Positions 1 to 6,686 of a DNA stretch of 8,822 bases are shown piece after piece. Every line of letters starts with the position of its first letter. Position 1 is the first letter of the stretch. The notes under the pieces are model-generated. The model worked only from the letters and a program-made list of their open reading frames with translations, did not search any database and had not been told where the DNA came from. The DNA comes from Spirochaetota bacterium (lineage in GTDB: Bacteria > Spirochaetota > Spirochaetia > Sphaerochaetales > Sphaerochaetaceae): assembly GCA_023401595.1 (NCBI GenBank), contig JAEXDQ010000008.1:1-8822 (forward strand). The letters run 5' to 3'. The position numbers and the translations under genes are program-made.

Positions 1-1
1 G

Positions 2-190
2 AACCTGGTCAAGAACCTCGGCCTGGACGTCTACTTCAACATCGCCGACCTCACCAAAGTGGGCGACACCTTCACAGTTGGCGGCGACGCTTCCTACAAG
101 CTCAGCGGCGTAGAGTTCGCCATGAACATGGAATATGCCAAGGCCACCAAGGCTTTCTCCGTTACTCCTAAGGTAATCATCGTTTTCTAA
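2..190 (+). CDS. C-terminal end of a probable outer-membrane beta-barrel protein (partial)
   Basis: An open frame enters from the left edge and stops at TAA (188-190), giving the last 62 residues. The visible part has alternating polar and hydrophobic residues in short strands broken by Gly/Asp turns (for example VGDTFTVGGDASYKL, then VEFAMNMEYA), and the protein ends in VIIVF. A C-terminal Phe closing an amphipathic strand is the usual recognition signal for the BAM outer-membrane insertion machinery, so a spirochaetal outer-membrane barrel or porin-like protein is the best reading. The start and most of the protein lie outside the window, so the family cannot be named. A strong terminator follows 28 bases after the stop, so this gene ends its transcription unit. 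Confidence 0.6.
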   Translation, partial: NLVKNLGLDVYFNIADLTKVGDTFTVGGDASYKLSGVEFAMNMEYAKATKAFSVTPKVIIVF

Positions 191-218
191 GTTCGGGGAA
201 TTCTATTTCACATGACGG

Positions 219-246
219 CGGGCTCACTTCGGTGGGCCCGTTTTTT
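219..246 (+). terminator. Rho-independent terminator of the beta-barrel gene
   Basis: A nine-pair stem (219-227 with 232-240, including one G-T wobble) closes a TTCG tetraloop (228-231) and is followed directly by six T residues (241-246). This is a classic intrinsic terminator. It separates the left-edge gene from everything downstream. Confidence 0.95.
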
Positions 247-523
247 ATGGCTGGCAAGGCTGGGAAAAGGCCCGGAGGTGGCTGATGTAATTTTCGATGT
301 GTATGCGTTGGGGGATGCGTTTTCCTAGGATGCTGACCGATAACGGCGGGCGCTTCGTACGGACTTGCGGATAACGGGTGGAATGCCTTCGCGATATGGT
401 AGCCGTCCCTTACCTCAAAACAGAGGTATTTGTTTCGTACTGTACTATGCCAACCATGTACATATCGTTACAATGGCAGATAGCTTGGATTCTCTCCGGC
501 TAGGATATACGAGGACGGACGCC
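247..523. other. Gene-free stretch upstream of the NagB-like gene
   Basis: This stretch holds no convincing gene. The frame of the NagB-like gene stays open back to an ATG at 365, but neither that start nor the in-frame ATG at 473 has a ribosome binding site, and the extra residues do not resemble the family. The promoter of the downstream gene should lie here. A TACAAT hexamer at 469-474 could be a -10 box, but no good -35 is correctly spaced. An inverted repeat TGTAC-N12-GTACA (441-462) lies just upstream and could be an operator. Both assignments are weak. Confidence 0.4.
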
Positions 524-1270
524 ATGCGGGTGACTATTTGTGGAGATAAACAGGATTTGGGCTTGCAAGCCGCCCAAGCGGGGGCGTTGAAAATCCGGCA
601 AGCTATCGCCAGGAATGGATATGCTGTCATTGTGTTGGCCGCCGGAGTCAGCCAGCTTGAGATGCTCAACGCGCTTGTCCTGCAGGATGTCGACTGGAGC
701 AAGGTGGAGGTGTTTCATCTTGATGAGTATGCGGGAATTTCCTCGGAGCATCCGGCGAGTTCCGGCAAATACCTCCGGGATCGTTTCACCGATCAGGTGA
801 AGAAGCTGAAAGCCTTCCATCCCATAAACGGCTCCGCGGAAGATCTGGCTGCTGAAACAAGACGTCTTTCCGCATCGATCATGCAGCGTCCTGTCGATGT
901 CACATTCCTTGGAATCGGTGAAAACGGACATCTCGCGTTCAACGGTCCTCCGGCGGATTTCGATGCCGAGGAGCCGTATTTGCTCGTGGAGCTTGATGAA
1001 CGCAGTCGGAAGCAGCTGGTGAGCGAGGGGTGGTTCCCTTGTATGGATGATGCTCCGATCCAGGCGATAACCATGAGTATTCGTCAGATATTGAAAAGCA
1101 GGAGTATTATTTGTTCCGTCCCTGACCAGCGGAAAACTTGTGCGGTGGCGATGTGCCTGTATGATCAGATTTCCCCTTTGTCGCCTTGCACCGTTCTCCG
1201 GCGAAGAAGTGAATGCGCCCTGTTCCTGGACCGGCCGTCTTCGATGCTGGTTTTCGGGGATAGAAGATAA
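524..1270 (+). CDS. NagB-family sugar-phosphate isomerase/deaminase-like protein
   Basis: The 248-residue protein belongs to the glucosamine-6-phosphate deaminase / 6-phosphogluconolactonase family, and classical NagB is about 266 residues. Visible landmarks are the LAAGVSQ phosphate-loop region (about 38-44), HLDEY (66-70, the Asp that acts in ring opening and enolisation in NagB), GIGENGHLAFN (130-140, containing the conserved His136), and SVPDQRK near residue 198. In E. coli NagB the matching motif is G-x-D-G-H-x-A-F-N-E-P. Here Asp is replaced by Asn134 and the later Glu by Gly141, so true GlcN6P deamination is uncertain. The ATG at 524 is chosen because GAGGA (511-515) sits 8 bases ahead. 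The frame is open further upstream, but without a ribosome binding site. The cysteine hydrolase gene follows after 47 bases and is probably cotranscribed. The protein is likely a cytosolic enzyme acting on a phosphorylated amino sugar or related sugar. Confidence 0.8.
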   Translation: MRVTICGDKQDLGLQAAQAGALKIRQAIARNGYAVIVLAAGVSQLEMLNALVLQDVDWSKVEVFHLDEYAGISSEHPASSGKYLRDRFTDQVKKLKAFHPINGSAEDLAAETRRLSASIMQRPVDVTFLGIGENGHLAFNGPPADFDAEEPYLLVELDERSRKQLVSEGWFPCMDDAPIQAITMSIRQILKSRSIICSVPDQRKTCAVAMCLYDQISPLSPCTVLRRRSECALFLDRPSSMLVFGDRR

Positions 1271-1317
1271 GAAGAGACGAAAGGACGACGTTGATTGAGA
1301 AGTCCGGAGGAGACGTT

Positions 1318-1845
1318 ATGAAGAAAGCTTTGATCGTGGTTGACTATCAACATGACTTCGTATCGGGGAGCTTGGGATTCCCCGGAGCCGTTGAGCTGGA
1401 AGGCCGTATAGAAAGGAAGATTGTCGATTGCCTTGCGGAACAGGCTTCCTTGCTGTTTACATTCGACACCCATGCTCCAGACTATCTTTCGACCCAGGAG
1501 GGCAGAAAGCTACCGGTTCCCCATTGCGAGAAAGGTACGGAGGGCTGGAAGCTGTATGGAGCTGTCGCCAAGTACTTGCCCAAAGCTGCCGCCTGTTTTG
1601 AGAAAACTACTTTCGGGAGCCTGGAGCTGGCCGAATATCTGAAAGCTTCCGGGTTTGATGTCGTTGAACTGGTCGGACTGGTGTCTAACATCTGCGTCCT
1701 TTCCAACGCGATATTGGCGAAGGCCGCCTTGCCGGAGGCGGAGATCGTCGTAGACGCGGCATGTACCGCCAGCGCGGATGCCTCCATGAATGAAAAAGCG
1801 CTTGATATCCTTCAGGGAGTTCAGGTCGTCGTTAAGAATCGTTAG
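1318..1845 (+). CDS. Isochorismatase/nicotinamidase-fold cysteine hydrolase
   Basis: This 175-residue cytosolic protein matches the isochorismatase-like hydrolase superfamily (PncA and relatives), which hydrolyse amides or related bonds through a Cys-Asp-Lys triad. The triad can be placed as Asp9 (VVDYQHDF), Lys96 (FEKTTFGS) and Cys126 (VSNICVLSN). Part of the PncA-type metal site is present: Asp50 and His52 (FDTH) and His69 (PVPHC). The third PncA metal histidine (His57 in E. coli numbering) has no clear match. The chosen ATG has a strong GGAGGAG (1306-1312) with a 5-base spacer, whereas a TTG at 1291 in the same frame has none. It lies just behind the NagB-like gene in a probable operon. 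The substrate cannot be told from sequence: nicotinamide is possible, but many family members act on other amides. No terminator is seen after the stop. Confidence 0.8.
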   Translation: MKKALIVVDYQHDFVSGSLGFPGAVELEGRIERKIVDCLAEQASLLFTFDTHAPDYLSTQEGRKLPVPHCEKGTEGWKLYGAVAKYLPKAAACFEKTTFGSLELAEYLKASGFDVVELVGLVSNICVLSNAILAKAALPEAEIVVDAACTASADASMNEKALDILQGVQVVVKNR

Positions 1846-1873
1846 TTGATACGCGTAGTACATGTGATATACT
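1846..1873 (+). promoter_or_regulatory. Promoter of the two-component operon (extended -10)
   Basis: TTGATA (1846-1851) and TATACT (1868-1873) are separated by 16 bases, and TG lies one base before the -10 hexamer, giving an extended -10 element. It begins right after the stop of the cysteine hydrolase gene. Transcription should start about 7 bases after the -10 box, at about 1880-1881, which coincides with the kinase ATG. A short inverted repeat CATGT/ACATG (1861-1865 and 1879-1883) flanks the -10 box and could bind a regulator. Confidence 0.7.
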
Positions 1874-1880
1874 GTTTTAC

Positions 1881-3449
1881 ATGGTTGGTGGAGCAACGCC
1901 CGGTTCCCAGGTACAGGAAAAGTCTCAAGTAAGCTTCAGAACAGTCCTTCTGACCTACAATCTCGTCATGTTGTTCGTCGTGCTGTTGCTGGCCGTGGTT
2001 TTGTTCGCCAGCCTGTATAGTATCGTCGGCGACATGCAGACCCGGATACAGCGGTATATCACCATCAACCGTCTCGCAGGCGAACTCGCTTCCGGCAAAG
2101 AGGACTTCATGGACCTGTTCGCGGCCATCCAGGAGTCTGATCGGCAGGAGGTCGGCGAACTTCTCAAGGCGCATCGATATACGCAGTATCGGGCTTTGCT
2201 GAACGCGAACACCTTGAATGTCCCGTATGAGGAAAATCCAGAGAAATATTTTCTGGCGAATGCGATCATCAACGGTATCAACTATATCGGCGCCCTTGTC
2301 GAAGATCTTGAACAGGGGGTTGCGGAGATTTCGCCTGAGATTTTCACGAAATACTACTGGGGTCTCAAGGTCTACGACTATGTGCTGGATTATACATACA
2401 ATCTGTATCTCTCTGCGGCGGTCAGCGGCGATGTGGTCGCCTCGCTGGACAACATGCGCAGGGTGGAGCATCTGAAGGAGCTGTCCGTCATTCTGATGTT
2501 CTTCATTGTCACGGCGTATTTCGCGACCACCTATCTCATTACCATGTGGTTGGCCAAGCCCATCGGACGGATGGTCAAGACCGCCGGGGACATCACCCAG
2601 GGGAACCTTGATACGCCGGATCTCGATCTGGCGGGGCCGCAGGAGCTGTTCTTCCTGGAGAAGAGCATGAACCAGATGAAGGCGAGCCTCAAGGAACGGA
2701 TGGAACTGGAACACCGGTTGCACAGGAAGGAGCTTGAACAGATTCGGATGACGCGGGAGCTGGACAGGGCGCGGTTTTTATCGTTGCAGGCCCAGATCAA
2801 TCCCCATTTCCTGTTCAATACCTTGAATACGATAGGCCGTACCGCTTTGTTCGAGCATGCCGATTCGACCGTCGGCCTGATCAACAGCCTCGCGTCTATT
2901 TTCCGTTATACCTTGGAGTTTCAGGATGATGTCGAGCTATCGAAGGAACTGGAGTTCGTCAGACAGTACCTGAGCATCCAGCGAGCCCGTTTCGGGGAGC
3001 GGATTTCCTACCGCATCGATTGTCCCGAAGAGTTGGAAGGAATTCGGATTCCTCCGCTGATCATACAGCCGTTCGTGGAGAACGCGGTCATCCATGGGCT
3101 TGAACCGCTTGAAGAGGGTGGAGAGATCGTCGTTTCCGTCGGCAAGGTCTCCGTCCGGCGTATCAGGATATCGGTGGAGGATAACGGCGTAGGTATCGGG
3201 ACCGGTACGTTTCCTATGGGGGACGGCCGGGGGAAAAGCCATATCGGCATCATGAATGTGCGGGACAGGCTGAGGGTCTACTACAAAGGCAAAGCCGCTC
3301 TTTCCATCAGCGGCATCGGGGAATCCGGCGGGACTAGGGTCCAGTTGGTTTTGCCCTGTAGGCCGGTAAAACAGGAATCTGGAAAAGCTACGGCCGAAAG
3401 ACAGGCTCAGGGGGCTCACCATGTATACATTGCTGATAGCGGACGATGA
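1881..3449 (+). CDS. YesM/LytS-type membrane sensor histidine kinase
   Basis: The 522-residue protein has a short cytosolic N-terminus, a first membrane helix (about 22-47), a mostly helical extracytoplasmic region of about 150 residues (50-199) with no domain I recognise, and a second membrane helix (about 201-224). A HAMP-like linker (about 225-280) and a coiled coil (about 268-298) follow. The His_kinase domain contains QINPHFLFN with phospho-acceptor His309. The ATPase domain shows QPFVENAVIHG (N-box Asn401), EDNGVGI (G1 box, 433-439) and GIMNVRDRL. The architecture matches YesM kinases, which usually pair with AraC-type regulators, as here: its last 29 bases overlap the regulator gene. 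The ATG at 1881 is the only ATG ahead of the first membrane helix, and no ribosome binding site precedes it, which fits a leaderless mRNA. The signal is unknown. The adjacent TRAP operon suggests it senses the imported acid or a related cue. Confidence 0.9.
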   Translation: MVGGATPGSQVQEKSQVSFRTVLLTYNLVMLFVVLLLAVVLFASLYSIVGDMQTRIQRYITINRLAGELASGKEDFMDLFAAIQESDRQEVGELLKAHRYTQYRALLNANTLNVPYEENPEKYFLANAIINGINYIGALVEDLEQGVAEISPEIFTKYYWGLKVYDYVLDYTYNLYLSAAVSGDVVASLDNMRRVEHLKELSVILMFFIVTAYFATTYLITMWLAKPIGRMVKTAGDITQGNLDTPDLDLAGPQELFFLEKSMNQMKASLKERMELEHRLHRKELEQIRMTRELDRARFLSLQAQINPHFLFNTLNTIGRTALFEHADSTVGLINSLASIFRYTLEFQDDVELSKELEFVRQYLSIQRARFGERISYRIDCPEELEGIRIPPLIIQPFVENAVIHGLEPLEEGGEIVVSVGKVSVRRIRISVEDNGVGIGTGTFPMGDGRGKSHIGIMNVRDRLRVYYKGKAALSISGIGESGGTRVQLVLPCRPVKQESGKATAERQAQGAHHVYIADSGR

Positions 3450-4899
3450 ACAGTTGGAGCGGGACGCGATAGAGCTGCTGGTCTCACGAAGCGGTCTGCC
3501 TGTCCAGTGTATCAAAGCGAAGAACGGACGCGAAGCCGTGGAACTGACGCGCAAGCATTCCCCTGAGATCGTGTTCCTCGATATTCAGATGCCTGGTATG
3601 AACGGGCTTGAAGCGGGGCGTCGGATCAAGGAGATTTCGCCCGAGTGCCAGCTTGCCTTTCTCACTGCATGGGGTAATTTCGATTTTGCCCAGGAAGCCA
3701 TCCGTCTGGGGGCCTGCGACTATCTGGTGAAACCTTCGGCGGATACCGCCGTCTATGAATTGTTGGACAAGTGCATCAGGAATATTCAACGACGGCGGGC
3801 GCCGGACGATGCCTTCAAAAAAGTCATCAACCTGTTCACCCGTGAATTTTTCGCTTCGTTGAAATTTGGGAACCTGTCCGAGGATGCGGTGAGGTCGTAT
3901 CTGAGGCTGCAGGGAATTGAAACGGAACAGGGTGTCGCCTTGGTCGTCGGGGGAATGGCTGAATCCCAATTGGTTGACTTGTTTGAAAAGGATTCGGAGC
4001 TGTCGCGTTCATCGGTCTGTTATTTCGCCTCTCCCGACCGTATCACCGTCCTGGCCTTCACCGATCGTCAGCAGCAGCTTGTCGGCCGGCTTGACCATAC
4101 CCTCCCTGTATTCGCAGGTAGCGGCAAGGCTGTCGGCGTCGGGATGTTCTTCGATTCTCTGGAGGGGATACCTCAGTCGATCCATACCGCTTCCGTTGCG
4201 TATACATCGGCCATGCACAACGGATGGAATTTGCTGCGTTTTTCCGATATCGGAAAAACCGAGAACGGTGAGGATGTGGCGGTCGCGCAGCGCAGACTGG
4301 TCAAGATGATGCACGAAGCGGTGCTGGAGGGTAACCAGGAGAAGGCCCGTCAGTTGGCTCATGAGCTTGTCGACGGCATTTTGGCGCATTATTCCGATAC
4401 TCGGCGAGCGGAGCTGGAGTTCTATGAACTGATTCTGGTCTTCTGCTATGGGATCGGCGGCTCCATCCCCCATTTCTACCGGGATCGGCCGACACGTGGC
4501 AGCATGTCGGAATTGGAGACGTATCTGATGGATTTCATCGACGCGGCCTGTGATGCGATTCTCCTTGACCGGCAGGACAAATACGCCAGGTCCTTCGCAT
4601 TGGTGGACAGATATCTCCATTCCCATTATGCGGAACCTTTGTCCGCGGAGGATATCGCGGATTTCGTCCAGATCAACCGAAGCTATTTTTCCAAACTGTT
4701 CAAGGAATATTTCGATATGCCCTTCGTGGAGTATGTGACCGAGATTCGTATGAAGAAGGCTTCGGCGTTGTTGCAGGAGGGCAAGTCTGTAAAGGATACG
4801 GCCTCTCTGACAGGTTTTTCCGACCATAACTATTTCTCCAGGGTGTTTCGGCAGTACTATGGAACGTCCCCGACGAGTTTCAAGTCTGGACGATCCTGA
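3421..4899 (+). CDS. YesN-type response regulator, receiver plus AraC-family DNA-binding domain
   Basis: This is the 492-residue partner of the upstream kinase. The N-terminal receiver (about 1-120) shows the acidic pocket Asp8/Asp9, phospho-acceptor Asp54 (VFLDIQMPGMNG), Thr82 (FLTAWG) and Lys104 (DYLVKP). A middle region (about 125-385) has no recognised catalytic motif and resembles the long linkers of YesN regulators. The C-terminal 105 residues form a double helix-turn-helix of the AraC type, with SAEDIADFVQINRSYFSKLFKEY followed later by TGFSDHNYFSRVFRQYYGTSPTSF. AGGGGG (3409-3414) lies 6 bases before the ATG. The start lies inside the kinase gene (29-base overlap), so translation is probably coupled. 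It likely activates dctP, whose promoter begins within 35 bases of its stop, and may also control its own operon. Target sites were not identified. Confidence 0.92.
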   Translation: MYTLLIADDEQLERDAIELLVSRSGLPVQCIKAKNGREAVELTRKHSPEIVFLDIQMPGMNGLEAGRRIKEISPECQLAFLTAWGNFDFAQEAIRLGACDYLVKPSADTAVYELLDKCIRNIQRRRAPDDAFKKVINLFTREFFASLKFGNLSEDAVRSYLRLQGIETEQGVALVVGGMAESQLVDLFEKDSELSRSSVCYFASPDRITVLAFTDRQQQLVGRLDHTLPVFAGSGKAVGVGMFFDSLEGIPQSIHTASVAYTSAMHNGWNLLRFSDIGKTENGEDVAVAQRRLVKMMHEAVLEGNQEKARQLAHELVDGILAHYSDTRRAELEFYELILVFCYGIGGSIPHFYRDRPTRGSMSELETYLMDFIDAACDAILLDRQDKYARSFALVDRYLHSHYAEPLSAEDIADFVQINRSYFSKLFKEYFDMPFVEYVTEIRMKKASALLQEGKSVKDTASLTGFSDHNYFSRVFRQYYGTSPTSFKSGRS

Positions 4900-4917
4900 C
4901 AATAAAGGTTCTGATTG

Positions 4918-4961
4918 AAAAAAAATCCTACTTAACGAATTCTTAGCGGCGACCCTATACT
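4918..4961 (+). promoter_or_regulatory. Probable promoter of the TRAP operon, with A-tract UP element
   Basis: TATACT (4956-4961) makes a good -10 box. TTAACG (4932-4937) lies 18 bases upstream and matches the -35 consensus at only four of six positions, as expected for an activator-dependent promoter. A run of eight A (4918-4925) lies about 43-50 bases before the expected start point, the usual place for an UP element. No intrinsic terminator is seen between the regulator gene and this promoter, so read-through from upstream is also possible. Binding sites for the AraC-type regulator would be expected here, but no clear direct repeat stands out. Confidence 0.5.
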
Positions 4962-5035
4962 GGTCATGTCATGCGGAGGTGGAAGGGGCGCTTCCTCTCT
5001 GAATCAACTATTTTTCCTGAAAGGAGAGAGCAGAG

Positions 5036-6040
5036 ATGAAAAAACTTATTGTGATGCTGTGTGTCATGGCGGCGGTATGCGGCCTCGTGTACGCCAACGG
5101 CGGCTCGGAGAGCCAGGGGACGGCTCAGAAGGCTATGGTGCTGCGCTATGCGGAGAACCAGCCGCAGGATTACCCGACGACCCAGGCGGCCTACGAGTTC
5201 GCCAAAATGGTCGAGGAGAAGACCGGGGGCCGTATCAAGGTCGAAGTGTACTACGGAGCCCAGCTGGGCGACGAGAAATCGGTCATCGAGCAGATGCAGT
5301 TCGGTGCGATCGACTTTACGCGCGTATCGCTGTCTCCGCTCGCTGAGTTCAACAAGGCGCTGAACGTGCTGCAGCTGCCGTACCTGTACCGGGACAGCGA
5401 TCATATGTGGAAGGTTCTGGAAGGCTCCATCGGCGACGAGTTCCTGGCGTCCGTGGGGGCGAACAACCTGATCGGGCTGTCGTGGTTCGACGCGGGGGCG
5501 CGCAACTTCTACAATTCTGTCAGACCGGTGAGGACGCTGGCGGACATGAAGGGTCTGAAAATCCGCGTGCAGGAGTCGCAGCAGATGATGGACATGGTAG
5601 CGGCCCTGGGGGCGAGCCCGACGCCGATGGCGTACGGAGAAGTATACAGCGGCTTGCAGACCGGCGTCATCGACGGGGCGGAGAACAACTGGCCGTCGTA
5701 CGAATCGACGAGCCATTACGAGGTCGCGAAGTATTTCGTGCTGGACGAACATACGAGAGTGCCGGAGATGCAGATGGTGAGCGCGGTCACCTGGAAGAAG
5801 CTGAGCGCGGAGGACCAGGCGATCATCCGAGAGGCGGCTTTGGAGAGCGCGAAGATCGAACGGAAGCTGTGGGCGGCGAAGGAAAAGGCTTCCGAGGAGA
5901 AGGTCAAGGCCGGCGGCTCCGTGGTGACCGAGCTGGCCGCGGGTGAGAAGCAGAAGTTCCAGGATGCCATGACGCCGCTGTACACCAAGTACGGGGCGGG
6001 CTATGAGGACGTGATCGCCAGAATCCAGGCCACGAAATAA
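5036..6040 (+). CDS. dctP: TRAP transporter periplasmic solute-binding protein (DctP family)
   Basis: The 334-residue protein is normal in length for DctP. It starts with a basic n-region and hydrophobic core. The likely signal peptidase I site follows VYA at residue 20, just before NGGSES. Cys15 is preceded by Val, which does not fit a lipobox, so a soluble periplasmic protein is more likely than a lipoprotein. Family landmarks are GARNFYN (154-160), MKGLKIRV with the carboxylate-binding Arg177, and GVIDGAENNWPSYES (210-224). It captures an organic acid and delivers it to the DctQM membrane complex. The DEHTRVPE segment (237-244) recalls binding proteins for sugar acids, but this is only a hint. 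AAGGAG (5021-5026) lies 9 bases before the ATG. The gene looks richer in G+C, especially GCG and GGG codons, than its neighbours, which may reflect high expression. Confidence 0.93.
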   Translation: MKKLIVMLCVMAAVCGLVYANGGSESQGTAQKAMVLRYAENQPQDYPTTQAAYEFAKMVEEKTGGRIKVEVYYGAQLGDEKSVIEQMQFGAIDFTRVSLSPLAEFNKALNVLQLPYLYRDSDHMWKVLEGSIGDEFLASVGANNLIGLSWFDAGARNFYNSVRPVRTLADMKGLKIRVQESQQMMDMVAALGASPTPMAYGEVYSGLQTGVIDGAENNWPSYESTSHYEVAKYFVLDEHTRVPEMQMVSAVTWKKLSAEDQAIIREAALESAKIERKLWAAKEKASEEKVKAGGSVVTELAAGEKQKFQDAMTPLYTKYGAGYEDVIARIQATK

Positions 6041-6060
6041 GAGTCTTCCTTGAATGAGAC

Positions 6061-6100
6061 AGGGAACTGGTCGGTCACGGGCCGGCCGGTTCCTTCTTTC
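6061..6100 (+). promoter_or_regulatory. Intercistronic hairpin between dctP and dctQ (attenuator or mRNA stabiliser)
   Basis: Bases 6061-6074 pair with 6082-6095 in an uninterrupted 14-pair stem, counting three G-T wobbles, around a 7-base loop (6075-6081). CTTTC follows, with only a broken T stretch. It lies 20 bases after the dctP stop and 37 bases before the dctQ start. Similar hairpins after binding-protein genes in transport operons protect the upstream mRNA or terminate part of the transcripts, giving more binding protein than membrane protein. That role is inferred here. Confidence 0.7.
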
Positions 6101-6131
6101 TGTCCATATGCTTCAAACAAGGAGGAGACGT

Positions 6132-6686
6132 ATGGCAAACCCAATGTTCAGACCCGATATGAAGCCGGCGGAGAAAGTGCTGAGCTGCATAACGTATGTT
6201 TTCGATATCGTCTACCGTGTGCTGCTGGAATATGCTAAGCTGGTGCTTTTGGTCATTGTGCTGATAGTCAGCGCCCAGGTGTTCAGCCGCAAGGTACTCA
6301 ACACCAGCATCCGCTGGTCGGAGGAGGTCGCCTTGCTGCTGATGGTCTGGATGGCGTTCATCTCCATGGCCATCGGCGTGGAGAAGGATCTTCATATAGC
6401 GATTGTGATGTTCTTCAATAAATTTCCAAAAAAAGTCCAGTTTGTCATTACCAAGGTCAATACGGTCGCCACGATGTTCTTCGGGGTGATCCTCGTCGTC
6501 TATGGGAGCCGTCTGGTGTCCTCGACCATGAGTTCGACATTGCCCGCTACGCAATGGCCTGCCGGAATTCTCTATCTGATGATGCCCGTCAGCGGCGTGT
6601 TCATCATCTATTTCACTGTATTGTCGCTGTTCGGTCTCGACCGTTACCGGCATATCGAGATCGAAGAAGGGAAGGAGGCCGCCTGA
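6132..6686 (+). CDS. dctQ: TRAP transporter small membrane subunit (DctQ family)
   Basis: This 184-residue protein has the four membrane helices typical of DctQ (about 33-52, 64-83, 105-127 and 146-168). The conserved segment RWSEEVALLLMVWMAFISMAIG is followed by HIAIVMF (88-94), a DctQ hallmark. It forms the inner-membrane complex with DctM that takes substrate from DctP. The ATG at 6132 has AAGGAGGAG (6119-6127) just upstream, while the frame is open from 6054 without a usable start signal. The stop codon overlaps the dctM start (TGATG), so translation of the two membrane subunits is coupled. Confidence 0.92.
   Translation: MANPMFRPDMKPAEKVLSCITYVFDIVYRVLLEYAKLVLLVIVLIVSAQVFSRKVLNTSIRWSEEVALLLMVWMAFISMAIGVEKDLHIAIVMFFNKFPKKVQFVITKVNTVATMFFGVILVVYGSRLVSSTMSSTLPATQWPAGILYLMMPVSGVFIIYFTVLSLFGLDRYRHIEIEEGKEAA

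Noticed and set aside
365..523. 53-residue N-terminal extension of the NagB-like protein
   Set aside because: No ribosome binding site at 365 or 473. The sequence is unlike the family, and the ATG at 524 has GAGGA at proper distance and gives a normal NagB-like N-terminus.
1842..2723. 293-codon open frame on the - strand across the kinase gene
   Set aside because: It mirrors codons of the well-supported kinase, has Gln/His/Asp-rich low-plausibility content and no recognisable domain.
4009..4902. 297-codon open frame on the - strand across the response regulator gene
   Set aside because: It is the complement of the AraC-type regulator frame. No motif or ribosome binding site supports it.
4969..5035. 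Riboswitch or attenuator in the dctP leader
   Set aside because: Only short pairings are visible (GGAAG/CTTCC at 4981-4995, CTCTCT/AGAGAG), with no terminator-like alternative and no known aptamer pattern.
5036..5095. DctP as a lipoprotein via Cys9 or Cys15
   Set aside because: Neither Cys has a small residue at -1 (Leu8, Val14), whereas VYA at 18-20 gives an ordinary signal peptidase I site.
4964..5752. 262-codon open frame on the - strand across dctP
   Set aside because: It is antisense to a clear DctP gene, rich in Arg, His and Val as expected for a shadow of G+C-rich codons, with no family resemblance.
6554..6685. Upstream extension of DctM inside dctQ
   Set aside because: The frame is open, but the residues are not DctM-like. 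AAGGAGG plus the overlapping TGATG clearly marks the start at 6686.
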